A stretch of DNA of 60,891 nt, from NCBI GenBank assembly GCA_023091735.1, contig JALKBU010000209.1, positions 1-60,891 of the forward strand, written 5' to 3'. The DNA comes from Trichomonas tenax. Taxonomy: Eukaryota > Parabasalia > Trichomonadida > Trichomonadidae. Below, in pieces: positions 1 through 8,578 of the stretch. The position numbers and the translations under genes were made by a program. How positions within the stretch are numbered: position 1 is the stretch's first letter; every line of letters begins with the position of its first letter. The notes beneath the pieces are model-generated. The model had not been told where the DNA came from and did no database searches. It saw only the letters and a program-made list of their open reading frames with translations.

Positions 1-2
1 TC

Positions 3-127
3 TGTTTTATCAGCTTTAGTTCGTAATGTGTTATTAATTGTTTGCACATCATTTTTAACTTCTGTTTTATCTGCTTTAGTATCAATTTTATTTAATGCTT
101 CTGTTAAATCTAACGTCGATGCTTTAT
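3..127 (-). pseudogene. Fragment of a coiled-coil repeat protein frame at the left edge
   Basis: On the minus strand this stretch reads as an open frame rich in Lys, Asp, Thr and Asn, with a repeated Lys-Ala-Asp-Lys-Thr element and heptad-like spacing. At DNA level a 20-base word recurs at 1-20 and 61-80 with one mismatch, so the unit is 60 bp (20 codons). The frame leaves the window on the left. Towards its N-terminal side it runs into the inverted repeat of the element at 128-289 and meets a stop inside it, with no ATG in between, so this copy looks interrupted by the insertion. Fibre-like coiled-coil frames of this kind occur in large trichomonad mobile elements such as Mavericks, but nothing seen here proves that origin. 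Confidence 0.35.
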
Positions 128-289
128 AGTTAGTAATGAGATGTTCGCGTAATCCACGACTGCGCCGTGGCTTCCTCGAACATCTCTTTTATATATTTAC
201 GACAGAATTAGTTTTACAAGTTAGGGTCCCCCCTATATAGAAAATAAATTTTTGAAGTCGTGGATTACGCGAACATCTAATTACTAACT
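128..289. mobile_element. MITE-like element, 162 bp, with 34-bp terminal inverted repeats
   Basis: Bases 128-161 and 256-289 are reverse complements over 34 positions with one mismatch (G at 138 against T at 279). Both arms share the core GTTCGCGTAATCCACGAC. The 94 bp between the arms hold no credible gene. No clear target-site duplication flanks the arms, so the mechanism of movement is unknown. Size, long terminal inverted repeats and lack of coding capacity fit a non-autonomous foldback or MITE element. Alternatively the arms could be the termini of a larger element with its middle deleted. Confidence 0.6.
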
Positions 290-321
290 CCCTTACCTCC
301 AAACAGCCTAAAATCTCAAAC

Positions 322-860
322 TGCACCGAGTGCACCAAGTAGACGTATCATGTGCACCGAGTCGTAAATTTCATTTTTGCCCCTAAATCACTGTTTTTCA
401 TGTCTTTTCACTCGAATTTTGGTTATTTACCCCCATTTCTTTAAGTGCACCGAGTGCACCAGGTGCAGTAAAGAGTTATGGAAAACATTGACAACATGAC
501 ATTTTGACAACATTTTGTATAAATCGTCAAAAATCCTCAAATTTTCAACATAAACACCCTTAAATCCTTATCTTGACATCAAAATTCATGAATTCACTCG
601 ATTTTACAAACAAACCAACTGTTTCTAATACGAAATGTCAATTTATCCCCTGTTGTCGATAAAATGTTGTCAAAATGTCATGTTGTCAGTGTTTTCACAA
701 AGTTTTTTTGACCCGGTGCACTCGATGCACTCGGTGCACTTTTTCAACCCCTAATTTGCAGCAGTAAATCCTCAAATTTTGCATGTTTTTCGGCTCAAAC
801 TAGCGATTTTTCAAAAGTGCATTTTCTATGCTATCATCAACATGATGCACCTGGTGCAGT
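322..860. repeat. Nested inverted-repeat block with GTGCACCGAGTGCACC words
   Basis: Bases 482-516 and 661-695 are reverse complements over 35 positions with one mismatch. Outside them lie copies of a GTGCACCGAGTGCA word at 445-468 and, inverted, at 714-739. Further related TGCACC words occur at 322-337, 352-362 and 844-860. The block is therefore broadly symmetrical around about 589. No convincing coding frame was found; a 77-codon frame at 779-1012 overlaps the repeats and has no recognisable features. This looks like a foldback element or a hairpin-forming part of one. Confidence 0.55.
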
Positions 861-1047
861 TGTATTTTGTGCCCATTTCTTTAAATCTTAACGTGAAAAC
901 ATCACGAAAATCATTAAATTTCTTCATTTATCTCAGCTTGGAGGCTTGCGAAGCAAGCTGGAGAGCTCATTTGTGTGTGTGTACATGGGTGGACCCGAGT
1001 TTGCACCACTGACTCTGACAAGGTCTGACGTGTAAGTGTCATACATC

Positions 1048-1092
1048 AACATTTCGCACTGTGATGGCGAAGACATCACAGTGCGAAATGTT
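1048..1092. repeat. Perfect 19-bp hairpin with 7-base loop
   Basis: Bases 1048-1066 and 1074-1092 are exact reverse complements (AACATTTCGCACTGTGATG and its complement), separated by GCGAAGA. It sits between the inverted-repeat block on its left and a gene remnant on its right. It could be the residue of a foldback element or an RNA hairpin; nothing else in the window resembles it. Confidence 0.6.
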
Positions 1093-1094
1093 AA

Positions 1095-1247
1095 TAACTA
1101 ACTATCGATCTTCATTTACCAACGGATGTTGAGATACAAATCATGAAGGAAATTACATAATTTATTTCCACACATGCTCCAGATGAGGTAGTAGAAATGT
1201 GGAAGGAAAAAATGAAGAAAATTAAACTTACTTATAAATTGGAATAA
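1095..1247 (+). pseudogene. Remnant of the 3' end of a coding region
   Basis: One frame across this stretch reads as an ordinary charged protein tail, including the segments LHLPTDVEIQIMKEIT and APDEVVEMWKEKMKKIK. It is broken by a single in-frame TAA between them and ends at a TAA at 1245-1247. Upstream it runs into the hairpin at 1048-1092 and loses coding character. The composition is unlike the random spacer around it, so I read it as the decayed tail of a gene cut by the accessory DNA on its left. The product is not recognised. Confidence 0.3.
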
Positions 1248-1252
1248 ATAAT

Positions 1253-1299
1253 TTTACTTGTCAAAATGTGTTGTTTACATGATATTTCTGACATGTAAA
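1253..1299. promoter_or_regulatory. Cluster of three TTTACATGTCA-type motifs
   Basis: TTTACTTGTCA starts at 1253, TTTACATGATA at 1274 and the reverse orientation TGACATGTAAA at 1289. The first two are 21 bp apart. The same motif recurs in gene promoters elsewhere in the window. Here the nearest intact gene is only the 3' end of the ASH-repeat gene, so this copy may be the promoter of the vanished gene or part of the accessory DNA. The remaining sequence from 1300 to 1541 shows nothing else. Confidence 0.4.
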
Positions 1300-1541
1300 C
1301 TTGTTGCTTTTTCTCGAAAGGTAGATGACTCAATCTTATATTTGTATTTGTTCTTAATATTTCAGATTTTTTGATCGTGGAATTGATTTAAAACGTCACT
1401 TTTCGATTAATTACAATATCTTTAAAAAAGATCTTTAATAACGAAATCGAAAGATCTAAATGGTGTTTATGATTCAGAAAGACGTACAGAGATTGAATAA
1501 ATGTACAAAACAGTTTTAATTATATAACAAAACAATAAAAA

Positions 1542-4500
1542 TTAGTCATAACATTCACCGATCATTCTGATTCTTGTCAATGTTCCTGCTTCACTTCTTA
1601 TTTCGCCTGTTCCTTCGTATTTTCCTGCAACATGTGGACTGAATTTAATAGGGCATAAGACGAATGATCGAGGTTCGATGATGAAATCTTTCTCTAAGAA
1701 ACAAAATGGCGCACGAGTATCAGCAAGAACGCGAACAAGTCTGTCCGTCTTATTTGCGACTCTCACGCGTGCAACCTTCGAACTTCCTTCACCGCATGAT
1801 GGGAATTCAAGCTCTGTATTGCGTTCAACGAATGCTCTTCCAAACATTTTCAATGTAAAATCATCTTCTCCGTGTCTTAATGTTAATATAGCAGCAGACA
1901 ATGATGTGTGATTTGCCGTATACTCAACAACAACAGAAGACTCACTAAGTGGAGGAATAGCAATCGAAGAAGCAAACTCGAAGTCTTCAGCATTTCGTCC
2001 ATCACTGACTTCTATTTCTACAACGATTTTTTGGCTGCTGAAGTTCGTTATCGGGATTTCAAGTTGTTTGCTTTCTCCGCGAATCATGAGACCGAAGTCG
2101 AGTTCTTTGACTCCAACAGAAAATATTCGTGGTGGTTTGTCGTAGATTTGGTTCTTCTGAGAAACCAAAACAGCAAACTTTTCTTGTCCGACAGTAATAT
2201 CAACTTCGCCGTTATCTTGTTCGCTCATTGTTACGGAAATAGTGACATCTGATTGTGGAGGAATTCTTCCACTTGTTGGGCTGACAATGATTGATGATTT
2301 CATTGGAAGAGCGGAGAAATTAACAGGCGATTTCGTGAAGTTCGTGATTGCAAACTTTCCTGATGTCTTTCCAAGAAGTTCGATCTTTTCTGGTATAACA
2401 GCATACTTCTGTTGAAGAGGTTCTCCGCGGCGAAGTGAGATTGGCTTTCTGTTAAGATGCTGCTTGAATAGTGAAATAATTGATGACGGTCTAAATGTTC
2501 CGATCTTTCCTCTGAATGGAGCGAGTTCGTCTTTCACTCTGACTTTGGAGAACAGCTCTGAGAAGAAGCCATCGTGTTTGACAGCACATCTGAGCTGCCT
2601 TAATATCTCATCGCCATAGTAAATCTGTGCACGAACATCAAACTCTTCAGGTGCGTTTTCACCAACGTAAAACTCGAATGTTCGCGATGAATCTGCTTGA
2701 ATTACAGCGCAAACAGGGGAAACAGATAACTCAAAGCCCGAATCTTCTGCTTGAGAAACAGCAACGAAACCAGTTCTTGTTCCCTCATTCTTGATTTCGA
2801 TTGTTGCTTTTCCTTTCTCGAATTTTGCGACTTCTGGAATGACAATGTTTGCAGCACCTCTGTAAGCAATAACAGGGATATCAAGCGGAGTTCCTCCATC
2901 AGGTCTTACAGATACTGTCGACGTGATTGCAGATGCCATTAAGAGATCAGCAACCATGAGAATTGGAGATCCGCTTTCCAGTCTGTCTTGAGCGATTTGG
3001 ATCCAACTTGGAGCTTCAAGCTCGAAGTCTCCTTGGCAGTTGATTGTCAACATGAACGAGGAAGGAGTCTCCTTAGATATCTGTGGGAATGCAATCAATG
3101 ATGTCCTCGTTGTTACGCCTTTGTCGTTCGATATAAGAGATCCGCTTTCCATCTTGTTTGGAGATTCGACGTGTTTCGATATCTGCACGGGAGCTTTAAT
3201 AGGAGATGGACTAAACTGTGGATTGGTGACCATAGATGTCGATATAATGCTGGATTGGCCGAGTTTAGATTTTTGAGGCTTTTCGTACAAAATGCTTCCA
3301 GTGACTGATTTGATGATCGATGGTCTGTTTGTTGGCGCTGCTCTGCTTGGTGATAATATTTCGCTCTTGCTTGCTAAAAGATCGTTGTCGCTTTCTGATG
3401 AGTTTTGATCTATTGATGCGTGCGTTTGTGATGCATTTAAGAAAGATGGAACATCTTTAGTTCTTATGTTAAAATTATCGACGATTGTTTTATCATTGAT
3501 TTCGCATTTAATTTCAACTGAGATGCTCTCTTCGTCAGATGGATTCTTCGCAATCATGTTTAACTCAACGATTTGGTTCGGCCTGAGTTCGAATTTTGTG
3601 ATATTAAAGATAAATTTCGACGAAAGTGGATTTAATGAAAATTTCGCATAACTTCCTGAAACATTCTTAAACGTAAATGGATCTCTTGGAAAACGCTTAG
3701 GTATTGCGATTTCATATGGAATTGCAATAGAAGAAGCATCTAATTGATATTCTGTTCCGCATAATTCGATCGATCCTGAATATGTTCCTGGTTTTGTTGA
3801 AGAGAACTTGAAAACAGCAAGTGTTTCGTCAGAGAAGTCCGGTTCGAATGAAAATGGCCACGGAACTGTTGGAATTTGGTATGATTGCGGTGTTTCGACC
3901 TCATAGAAAAGTGGTTTTCCAACAATTCCAATACCAAAGTTGAGTATTTTCTTCGATTGTGGCGCAGCAATGTTCAATGGGATCTTAACTTTATCACCTG
4001 TTACATCACAATCGATTGAAATGTAAGGTTCCAATTCTATCATAGACACAAGTGGTGTGAAGTGTAGAGATACAACAACCTGTTTTTTCGGCGGAATAAC
4101 AAATTCATCGGCAGATAAAATAAATAAATCAGAATTGACTGATAATTTAACGGGTAATTCGAGTGATATAGAATCATTAGTGAATCTCAACTCCTTCTGC
4201 GTTATTTCACGTGGGAAATTCCAAACTTCAGAGTTGATTGATGGATATCCAAACGGAGAATTTATGCAGTGACCGGTTATTGGCGCGACAATCGACTTTC
4301 TGCCCTCGATTATCAATGATCCGTTATACAATTCGATGGTTTTTGGCGTAAAAGAAACAAATAACGTATAAGTTGTGCCTGCTGAAATTTCGATTTCTCT
4401 CTCAGAGACGGAGAAGACTTTGTCACCTGATATTGAAATCCTGAAGTGCTCACTCGCGCGTCCATTATTTGACAAAGTGATTTTTTGGCTTAGAGGAACG

Positions 4501-4730
4501 TTAGGAAAAGTGTGTTGGAACTTTATGATAGAAGGAAACATATCGACAACAGGTGGGAAACTGCGGTTCTGTAATATCGAATCCATTTTGAGATCTTCCG
4601 AATTTCTAAACGATAATCCTTGCAAAAGCTCTTCAACTTGCTCAGATCCGAGAGCGCTGTCAGAATTTATTGACTCCTCTTCATCGTATGCAAGTTCTAG
4701 TTCGCTTTCAACATTCCCCCCTGATGACAT
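1542..4730 (-). CDS. Large ASH/PapD-like repeat protein (CEP192/SPD-2 or Hydin type)
   Basis: The 1062-residue product has an acidic, Ser-rich first 60 residues and then a series of about 100-residue beta-sandwich units. Each unit runs from a hydrophobic strand through an N-x-(S/G) turn to an ending such as VSFTPK, LHFTPL or IKFSPH. This is the pattern of ASH (ASPM, SPD-2, Hydin) domains, seen for example at about residues 65-155, 160-250 and 855-1060. A low-complexity Ser/Pro linker lies at about 430-540. There are no membrane segments. ASH proteins act at centrioles, basal bodies and axonemes, and a CEP192/SPD-2-like role at trichomonad basal bodies is plausible but inferred. The ATG at 4728-4730 is the first in frame. 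Five copies of the TTTACATGTCA-type motif lie just upstream. Confidence 0.65.
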   Translation of the reverse strand: MSSGGNVESELELAYDEEESINSDSALGSEQVEELLQGLSFRNSEDLKMDSILQNRSFPPVVDMFPSIIKFQHTFPNVPLSQKITLSNNGRASEHFRISISGDKVFSVSEREIEISAGTTYTLFVSFTPKTIELYNGSLIIEGRKSIVAPITGHCINSPFGYPSINSEVWNFPREITQKELRFTNDSISLELPVKLSVNSDLFILSADEFVIPPKKQVVVSLHFTPLVSMIELEPYISIDCDVTGDKVKIPLNIAAPQSKKILNFGIGIVGKPLFYEVETPQSYQIPTVPWPFSFEPDFSDETLAVFKFSSTKPGTYSGSIELCGTEYQLDASSIAIPYEIAIPKRFPRDPFTFKNVSGSYAKFSLNPLSSKFIFNITKFELRPNQIVELNMIAKNPSDEESISVEIKCEINDKTIVDNFNIRTKDVPSFLNASQTHASIDQNSSESDNDLLASKSEILSPSRAAPTNRPSIIKSVTGSILYEKPQKSKLGQSSIISTSMVTNPQFSPSPIKAPVQISKHVESPNKMESGSLISNDKGVTTRTSLIAFPQISKETPSSFMLTINCQGDFELEAPSWIQIAQDRLESGSPILMVADLLMASAITSTVSVRPDGGTPLDIPVIAYRGAANIVIPEVAKFEKGKATIEIKNEGTRTGFVAVSQAEDSGFELSVSPVCAVIQADSSRTFEFYVGENAPEEFDVRAQIYYGDEILRQLRCAVKHDGFFSELFSKVRVKDELAPFRGKIGTFRPSSIISLFKQHLNRKPISLRRGEPLQQKYAVIPEKIELLGKTSGKFAITNFTKSPVNFSALPMKSSIIVSPTSGRIPPQSDVTISVTMSEQDNGEVDITVGQEKFAVLVSQKNQIYDKPPRIFSVGVKELDFGLMIRGESKQLEIPITNFSSQKIVVEIEVSDGRNAEDFEFASSIAIPPLSESSVVVEYTANHTSLSAAILTLRHGEDDFTLKMFGRAFVERNTELEFPSCGEGSSKVARVRVANKTDRLVRVLADTRAPFCFLEKDFIIEPRSFVLCPIKFSPHVAGKYEGTGEIRSEAGTLTRIRMIGECYD

Positions 4731-4749
4731 TAATAATTTATATAAATTT

Positions 4750-4835
4750 GTCGTGTAAATACCGATTTACATGTCTTAATTGAATTTTACGTGTCATAAT
4801 TGAATTTTACATGGCATTATTTGTTTTGCATGTCA
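4750..4835 (-). promoter_or_regulatory. Phased TTTACATGTCA array upstream of the ASH-repeat gene
   Basis: Motif copies are GTCGTGTAAAT (4750-4760), TTTACATGTC (4766-4775), TTTACGTGTCA (4786-4796), TTTACATGGCA (4807-4817) and TTTGCATGTCA (4825-4835). Starts of the last four step by 20, 21 and 18 bp. The array begins 20 bp upstream of the start codon of the divergently read ASH-repeat gene and is followed by featureless AT-rich DNA. I infer a promoter role from position and repetition. Confidence 0.5.
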
Positions 4836-5656
4836 ATGATTTACGCTTTTATTCATGGTTAAAGATAATAACAATGGTTTTCGAAATCCAATATTCTCGC
4901 TATGCTTTCGCTTGATGATACATGGCCTTGATCATTGCAATTACAGTATTTATTTTTTGTTTTAATCATTGAAAACATAGAAAACTGGATATTTGTCGTT
5001 CTATTGCTGATATATACAGTAAGTGCTTTGCTAATCTGATTCTTTTTTAAATTATATTTATTCAGCAGGAAATATAAGAAATGTAGCGTTTAAAATCAAA
5101 AATTGTGCTGTGTCCATTGTGCGCATTACAAGCATTACATGTTTTAAATATGCTACTGTTGTTATTTAGCTGAAAATATTTTTTTCTACTAAATTTGATT
5201 GTTTCTAACATTCCTCTCCAATTGATTTATATTCAAATGAAAAAGCAAAGCAATTTTATTCATAACATGAATCTATATTCAATTATTATATTGGTGAACA
5301 AATTAGATAAGTAGCACTATCTTAATTAATCATTATAAATACATAGCCTGTGAAAAGTAATGAAATTTCATATTGTTGATTTAATTCAAATACTAATTTT
5401 GATCAAGATATGTCACGTTGGAAAGTTTTTTCTTTTATAAATAATATCCACATATACTGTATATTCGATATTTTAACAAATGAAACATAAATTATTCTCA
5501 ATTCAAAAAAATCAGTGTAAAAATATATATTTTATTTGATAATATGAAAATATACAAAATATTAAATCTATTTATCCAATAAAATCGCAAAAGTTAAATA
5601 AATTATCTCAATTTTGACACCGGAAAAAATGTGACAATTGCAACTTTAAAAATTAA
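4836..5656. other. AT-rich spacer without recognisable genes
   Basis: No frame of interest and no repeat beyond simple AT runs was found. The last 60 bases contain a TCAATTTT word and a GACACC word that could hold the start site of the Bro1-domain gene, but neither is a clean initiator match. Confidence 0.5.
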
Positions 5657-7108
5657 ATGAATTCGCAGTTCCTTCTCATTCCGATACCAGCGACGAGGAA
5701 CAAATGCACTACAACCATCCAAGCGATCAACGCCGCGTTTGGAGGCAATGCTCCAGAAGTTGTTTCTCTTGCTGAGCGTGTGAAGACGCAGAAGCCTGAT
5801 GAAGACGCTTTCCGCAACTACCTTCCGATGCTTGGTGCGCTCGTTAACGCTAAAGTACCAACTTGCTACACAAGTCCGTTTAAATCTTCAGAAAGCTTCG
5901 AATCTGATGAGGGTGCAGTAGAAGTCATCAACACACTGTGGAACTTCCTCAGCCACCTTCACCACAAACTTCTAACGATCGATATTGGCAGTGAGGACCA
6001 TTTACGCGAATTTCGCCCGATTATGGCTGATTGCCACGCAATTGCCGACAATCTTTACCAGGCAGTGTCAATGATGAGCCACCCGTTCTTCACACAGCAA
6101 GTCATCGAATATATCAAAGCATATCACAAATATATTATCACGATTTGGCAGATCGCGATTTTGCAGGTTACTGGAAAGAACAAGCAGCTCATTGCCCGCC
6201 AAGCACTTACTGCTGCCAAGGAAATCAACCAGGCTGACCAAATCGCGAGAATGCTCTCAGAACCAATGAGATCTTACTTCCAGCCGATCTCGATAGCGAC
6301 ACTCGCTTTCTACCAGGGTTTCGCGTACTTCAACAACGGTGGTTTCTACATGAACAAGAAGGATATCAAGGAAGGCATCCAATCATTTAGAACTGCCTGC
6401 CGTTTCATCACGCGCAGTGACATCAAGCTGGAGTTCGCTCCAACACTCGCAAACGCCGTCACAAGCATGAAGAGAGCGTGCATGACATCGAAGGAAGCCG
6501 CTGAGAGCCAGAACAGAGAAATCTACATGGTTCGCGTTCCAGATGGCGATCCAGATCTTAAGCCACTCCCAGCTCAGACGATTGAGCCGAACACAGCGCT
6601 CTACATCAACGCCTTCTTCGCCGACGAGCTCGCGATGATGGAAGACGACCCATGGGGTGACAATCCAACACCACCAAAGCCAACAGACACATCAGGCGGA
6701 AGCAACCCACCGCCCGACCTTCCTGACGACGGAATCGTTGATGATCCATGGAACTCTAATCCATACAGCGCTCCACCGCCGAACGTCGTCAACGACCCAA
6801 GTCCGTGGGCCAGTCAGCCAGCTCCTGTCGAGGAGCCGTTCCCTGTTTGGGAGATCGTCATGAATCTCAAGGAGCAAGTCACTGCAAAGGCAAGGAAGCT
6901 GTTGAATAGCCTACAGTGGAGAGCTGAGGCAGACAAGATCATGCAGCAGCTTGGGCTCGGTGCAAAGGCAGATGACACAATTCAGAACAAGATTCGTGAG
7001 TTCAAGAAAGGAAATCCAAATATGACACAAGAAAACATCGAGAGGGATGTCCAGCAGGCAATGCAGTTCTACTCTAATATGGAGGCGAAGCTTAATAGGT
7101 TTAATTAA
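5657..7108 (+). CDS. Bro1-domain protein with DPW-rich tail (ALIX/BROX family)
   Basis: The 483-residue product begins with a helical Bro1-like domain (about 1-315). The end of that domain, reading NREIYMVRVPDGDPDLKPL, matches the conserved IY-x-x-RVPD segment that closes Bro1 domains. Bro1 proteins dock on ESCRT-III and serve multivesicular-body and membrane-repair pathways. The domain is followed by an acidic, proline-rich linker (about 325-390) carrying DDPWGDNP, DDPWNSNPY and NDPSPW, which resemble the DPW and NPF-like adaptor-binding motifs of epsins. A last helical segment (about 395-483) could be a small coiled-coil domain. The coding region is much richer in G+C than its flanks, which suggests good expression. 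The start is the first ATG after in-frame stops. The Bro1 assignment rests on motif and length; the endocytic role of the linker is inference. Confidence 0.7.
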   Translation: MNSQFLLIPIPATRNKCTTTIQAINAAFGGNAPEVVSLAERVKTQKPDEDAFRNYLPMLGALVNAKVPTCYTSPFKSSESFESDEGAVEVINTLWNFLSHLHHKLLTIDIGSEDHLREFRPIMADCHAIADNLYQAVSMMSHPFFTQQVIEYIKAYHKYIITIWQIAILQVTGKNKQLIARQALTAAKEINQADQIARMLSEPMRSYFQPISIATLAFYQGFAYFNNGGFYMNKKDIKEGIQSFRTACRFITRSDIKLEFAPTLANAVTSMKRACMTSKEAAESQNREIYMVRVPDGDPDLKPLPAQTIEPNTALYINAFFADELAMMEDDPWGDNPTPPKPTDTSGGSNPPPDLPDDGIVDDPWNSNPYSAPPPNVVNDPSPWASQPAPVEEPFPVWEIVMNLKEQVTAKARKLLNSLQWRAEADKIMQQLGLGAKADDTIQNKIREFKKGNPNMTQENIERDVQQAMQFYSNMEAKLNRFN

Positions 7109-7470
7109 TTCTGATTTTATTCTTTTTTTGTATCTCACCTCGTATTTTATTCTGATCCTCTTCTAGTTGCATCTCATGTTATAACTTTATCTGGAAAATT
7201 GATGAATTTTCATATATTTAAAATTCAAAGTTTTTTAATGAAATCAGCTTTAGAATGATAGAATTTAAGTTCCATAAGCAGAGCACATTGTAGAAAAGAG
7301 TTAGAAACCACGAAATTTATGAAATCTTTTTATTTTCTAAATATGAATAGTGCTGATATAGAACTCAGTTGATAAATAATAGAGTGTATGAGAAAAATAA
7401 GAAAAATTGAGTAATTTGATAAAATTAAATATTATTCAGAGTACTGCCATTTACTCGAAATTAAGAAGAT
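7109..7470. other. Spacer between convergent genes
   Basis: AT-rich DNA between the 3' ends of the Bro1-domain gene and uS3. No genes, repeats or motif arrays were seen. Confidence 0.5.
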
Positions 7471-8121
7471 TTAGTCCTTAGCCTCATGAACCTTGATGAC
7501 ATCTGGCTGTGACTCCTTTGGACCAGAATTGCCAGATGGATCGTGGGCGAGCATGATGAGGACGCGGATACCGATTGTAGCCTGCTTCATTGGGATGTGG
7601 CCGGTAGCCTGAGTGACGAACTGCTTTGTAACATCACCGGACTTGACCATGTAGCCCTCTTTATACTTGGATGTGGAAGCACGGGCACCACGGAGCTTAC
7701 CAGAGATGATGACCTCGCAACCACGAGCACCAGCATCCATAACGAAGCGGATGATGGAGTAGGCAGCACGACGAGCTGGGATGCGCTGGATGAGCTTGTA
7801 GCGGAGGGACTCGAGCTGGTTGAGAGCGGAGAGACCCTTGCGCTGGATGCGGTCGATGTAGATCTCGAGGGCATCCTCTTTGATGCGCCAGCGCTTCATG
7901 ATCATCATGCGGACTTCCTGGAGACGGCGGCCCTTGTTGTCGACAAACTCCTTTGTGTTGGCAGCCTTGATGATGATTTCTGTGCGGGATGGTGTTGTCT
8001 TAACCTCGACACCGCCGTAGCCCTCCTTTGTGAGTTCACGTGTGAGGAGCTCGTTAAGTTCGGCGTAGAAGAGACCTGTCTCGATGATGCGGCGGACCTT
8101 TGTGCAGCGTTGAGCCTTCAT
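7471..8121 (-). CDS. RPS3: Small ribosomal subunit protein uS3
   Basis: A 216-residue product that can be followed against eukaryotic uS3 along its whole length: FYAELNELLTRELTKEGYGG at the N-terminus, the KH-domain segment RTEIII with the GRR-LQEV turn, ESLRYKLIQRIPARRAAY, then GARGCEVIISGKLRGARA, and the acidic tail after HDPSG. It is a structural protein of the 40S head near the mRNA entry channel. The frame stays open upstream to an ATG at 8167-8169. That ATG lies upstream of the likely transcription start, because a TCACTTTTG initiator word (minus strand) sits at 8156-8164. I therefore chose the ATG at 8119-8121, which also places the conserved region at the usual distance from the N-terminus. 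The coding sequence is G+C-rich, as expected for a highly expressed gene. Confidence 0.92.
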   Translation of the reverse strand: MKAQRCTKVRRIIETGLFYAELNELLTRELTKEGYGGVEVKTTPSRTEIIIKAANTKEFVDNKGRRLQEVRMMIMKRWRIKEDALEIYIDRIQRKGLSALNQLESLRYKLIQRIPARRAAYSIIRFVMDAGARGCEVIISGKLRGARASTSKYKEGYMVKSGDVTKQFVTQATGHIPMKQATIGIRVLIMLAHDPSGNSGPKESQPDVIKVHEAKD

Positions 8122-8155
8122 TGGTACAAAAGGTCGACCAAAACCGCCTGGACAA

Positions 8156-8220
8156 CAAAAGTGACTCATATTCAAGGCTCGATAAAAATATTCAGGGGTT
8201 ATTCATTTTGTCATGTAAAT
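8156..8220 (-). promoter_or_regulatory. uS3 promoter: initiator plus GTCATGTAAA motif
   Basis: The minus strand reads TCACTTTTG at 8164-8156, matching the trichomonad initiator TCA(+1)Y(T/A) and giving a 41-base leader to the chosen ATG. Further upstream the plus strand reads TTTGTCATGTAAAT at 8207-8220, a copy of the window's recurrent spacer motif. An ACCCCTGAATAT word in gene orientation lies between them. Confidence 0.5.
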
Positions 8221-8578
8221 TATTAAATTTGTCATATTGCAATTCTTATGAACTGAACTATGATCCATTACATATTTTTGCAACTCACATGAATATACCC
8301 ATTATGGACTATTTTCATCTATGGAGATTTGAAAATTTAATCATTTTTCTTTTAGATGCTGTGGGGTTTTTAAAAAGTAATTAAAAACATTTATTTGATA
8401 AGAATATGAGTAATATAGGGCCTTAATAAGCAGGCAATAAGAAATATATTGCCTGATTTGATGATAAAACGAAATTTGAGTGACATATAAACTTACATCC
8501 GTGTGGATCAAACAATTATTGTTTGTTTTGTTTGATATTTCGATAAATATTAAATTATTTGATATTTCAATATATATA
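8221..8578. other. Spacer, no genes
   Basis: AT-rich sequence between the uS3 promoter and the 3' end of the C2-like gene. I see no coding signal or repeat. Confidence 0.5.

Noticed and set aside
779..1012. 77-codon frame in the inverted-repeat block
   Set aside because: Composition is spacer-like, it overlaps repeat arms, and no initiator or family feature was found.
7543..8226. Long plus-strand frame opposite uS3
   Set aside because: It is antisense to a clear ribosomal protein gene. Its acidic, Leu-rich composition is the usual shadow of a biased G+C-rich gene.
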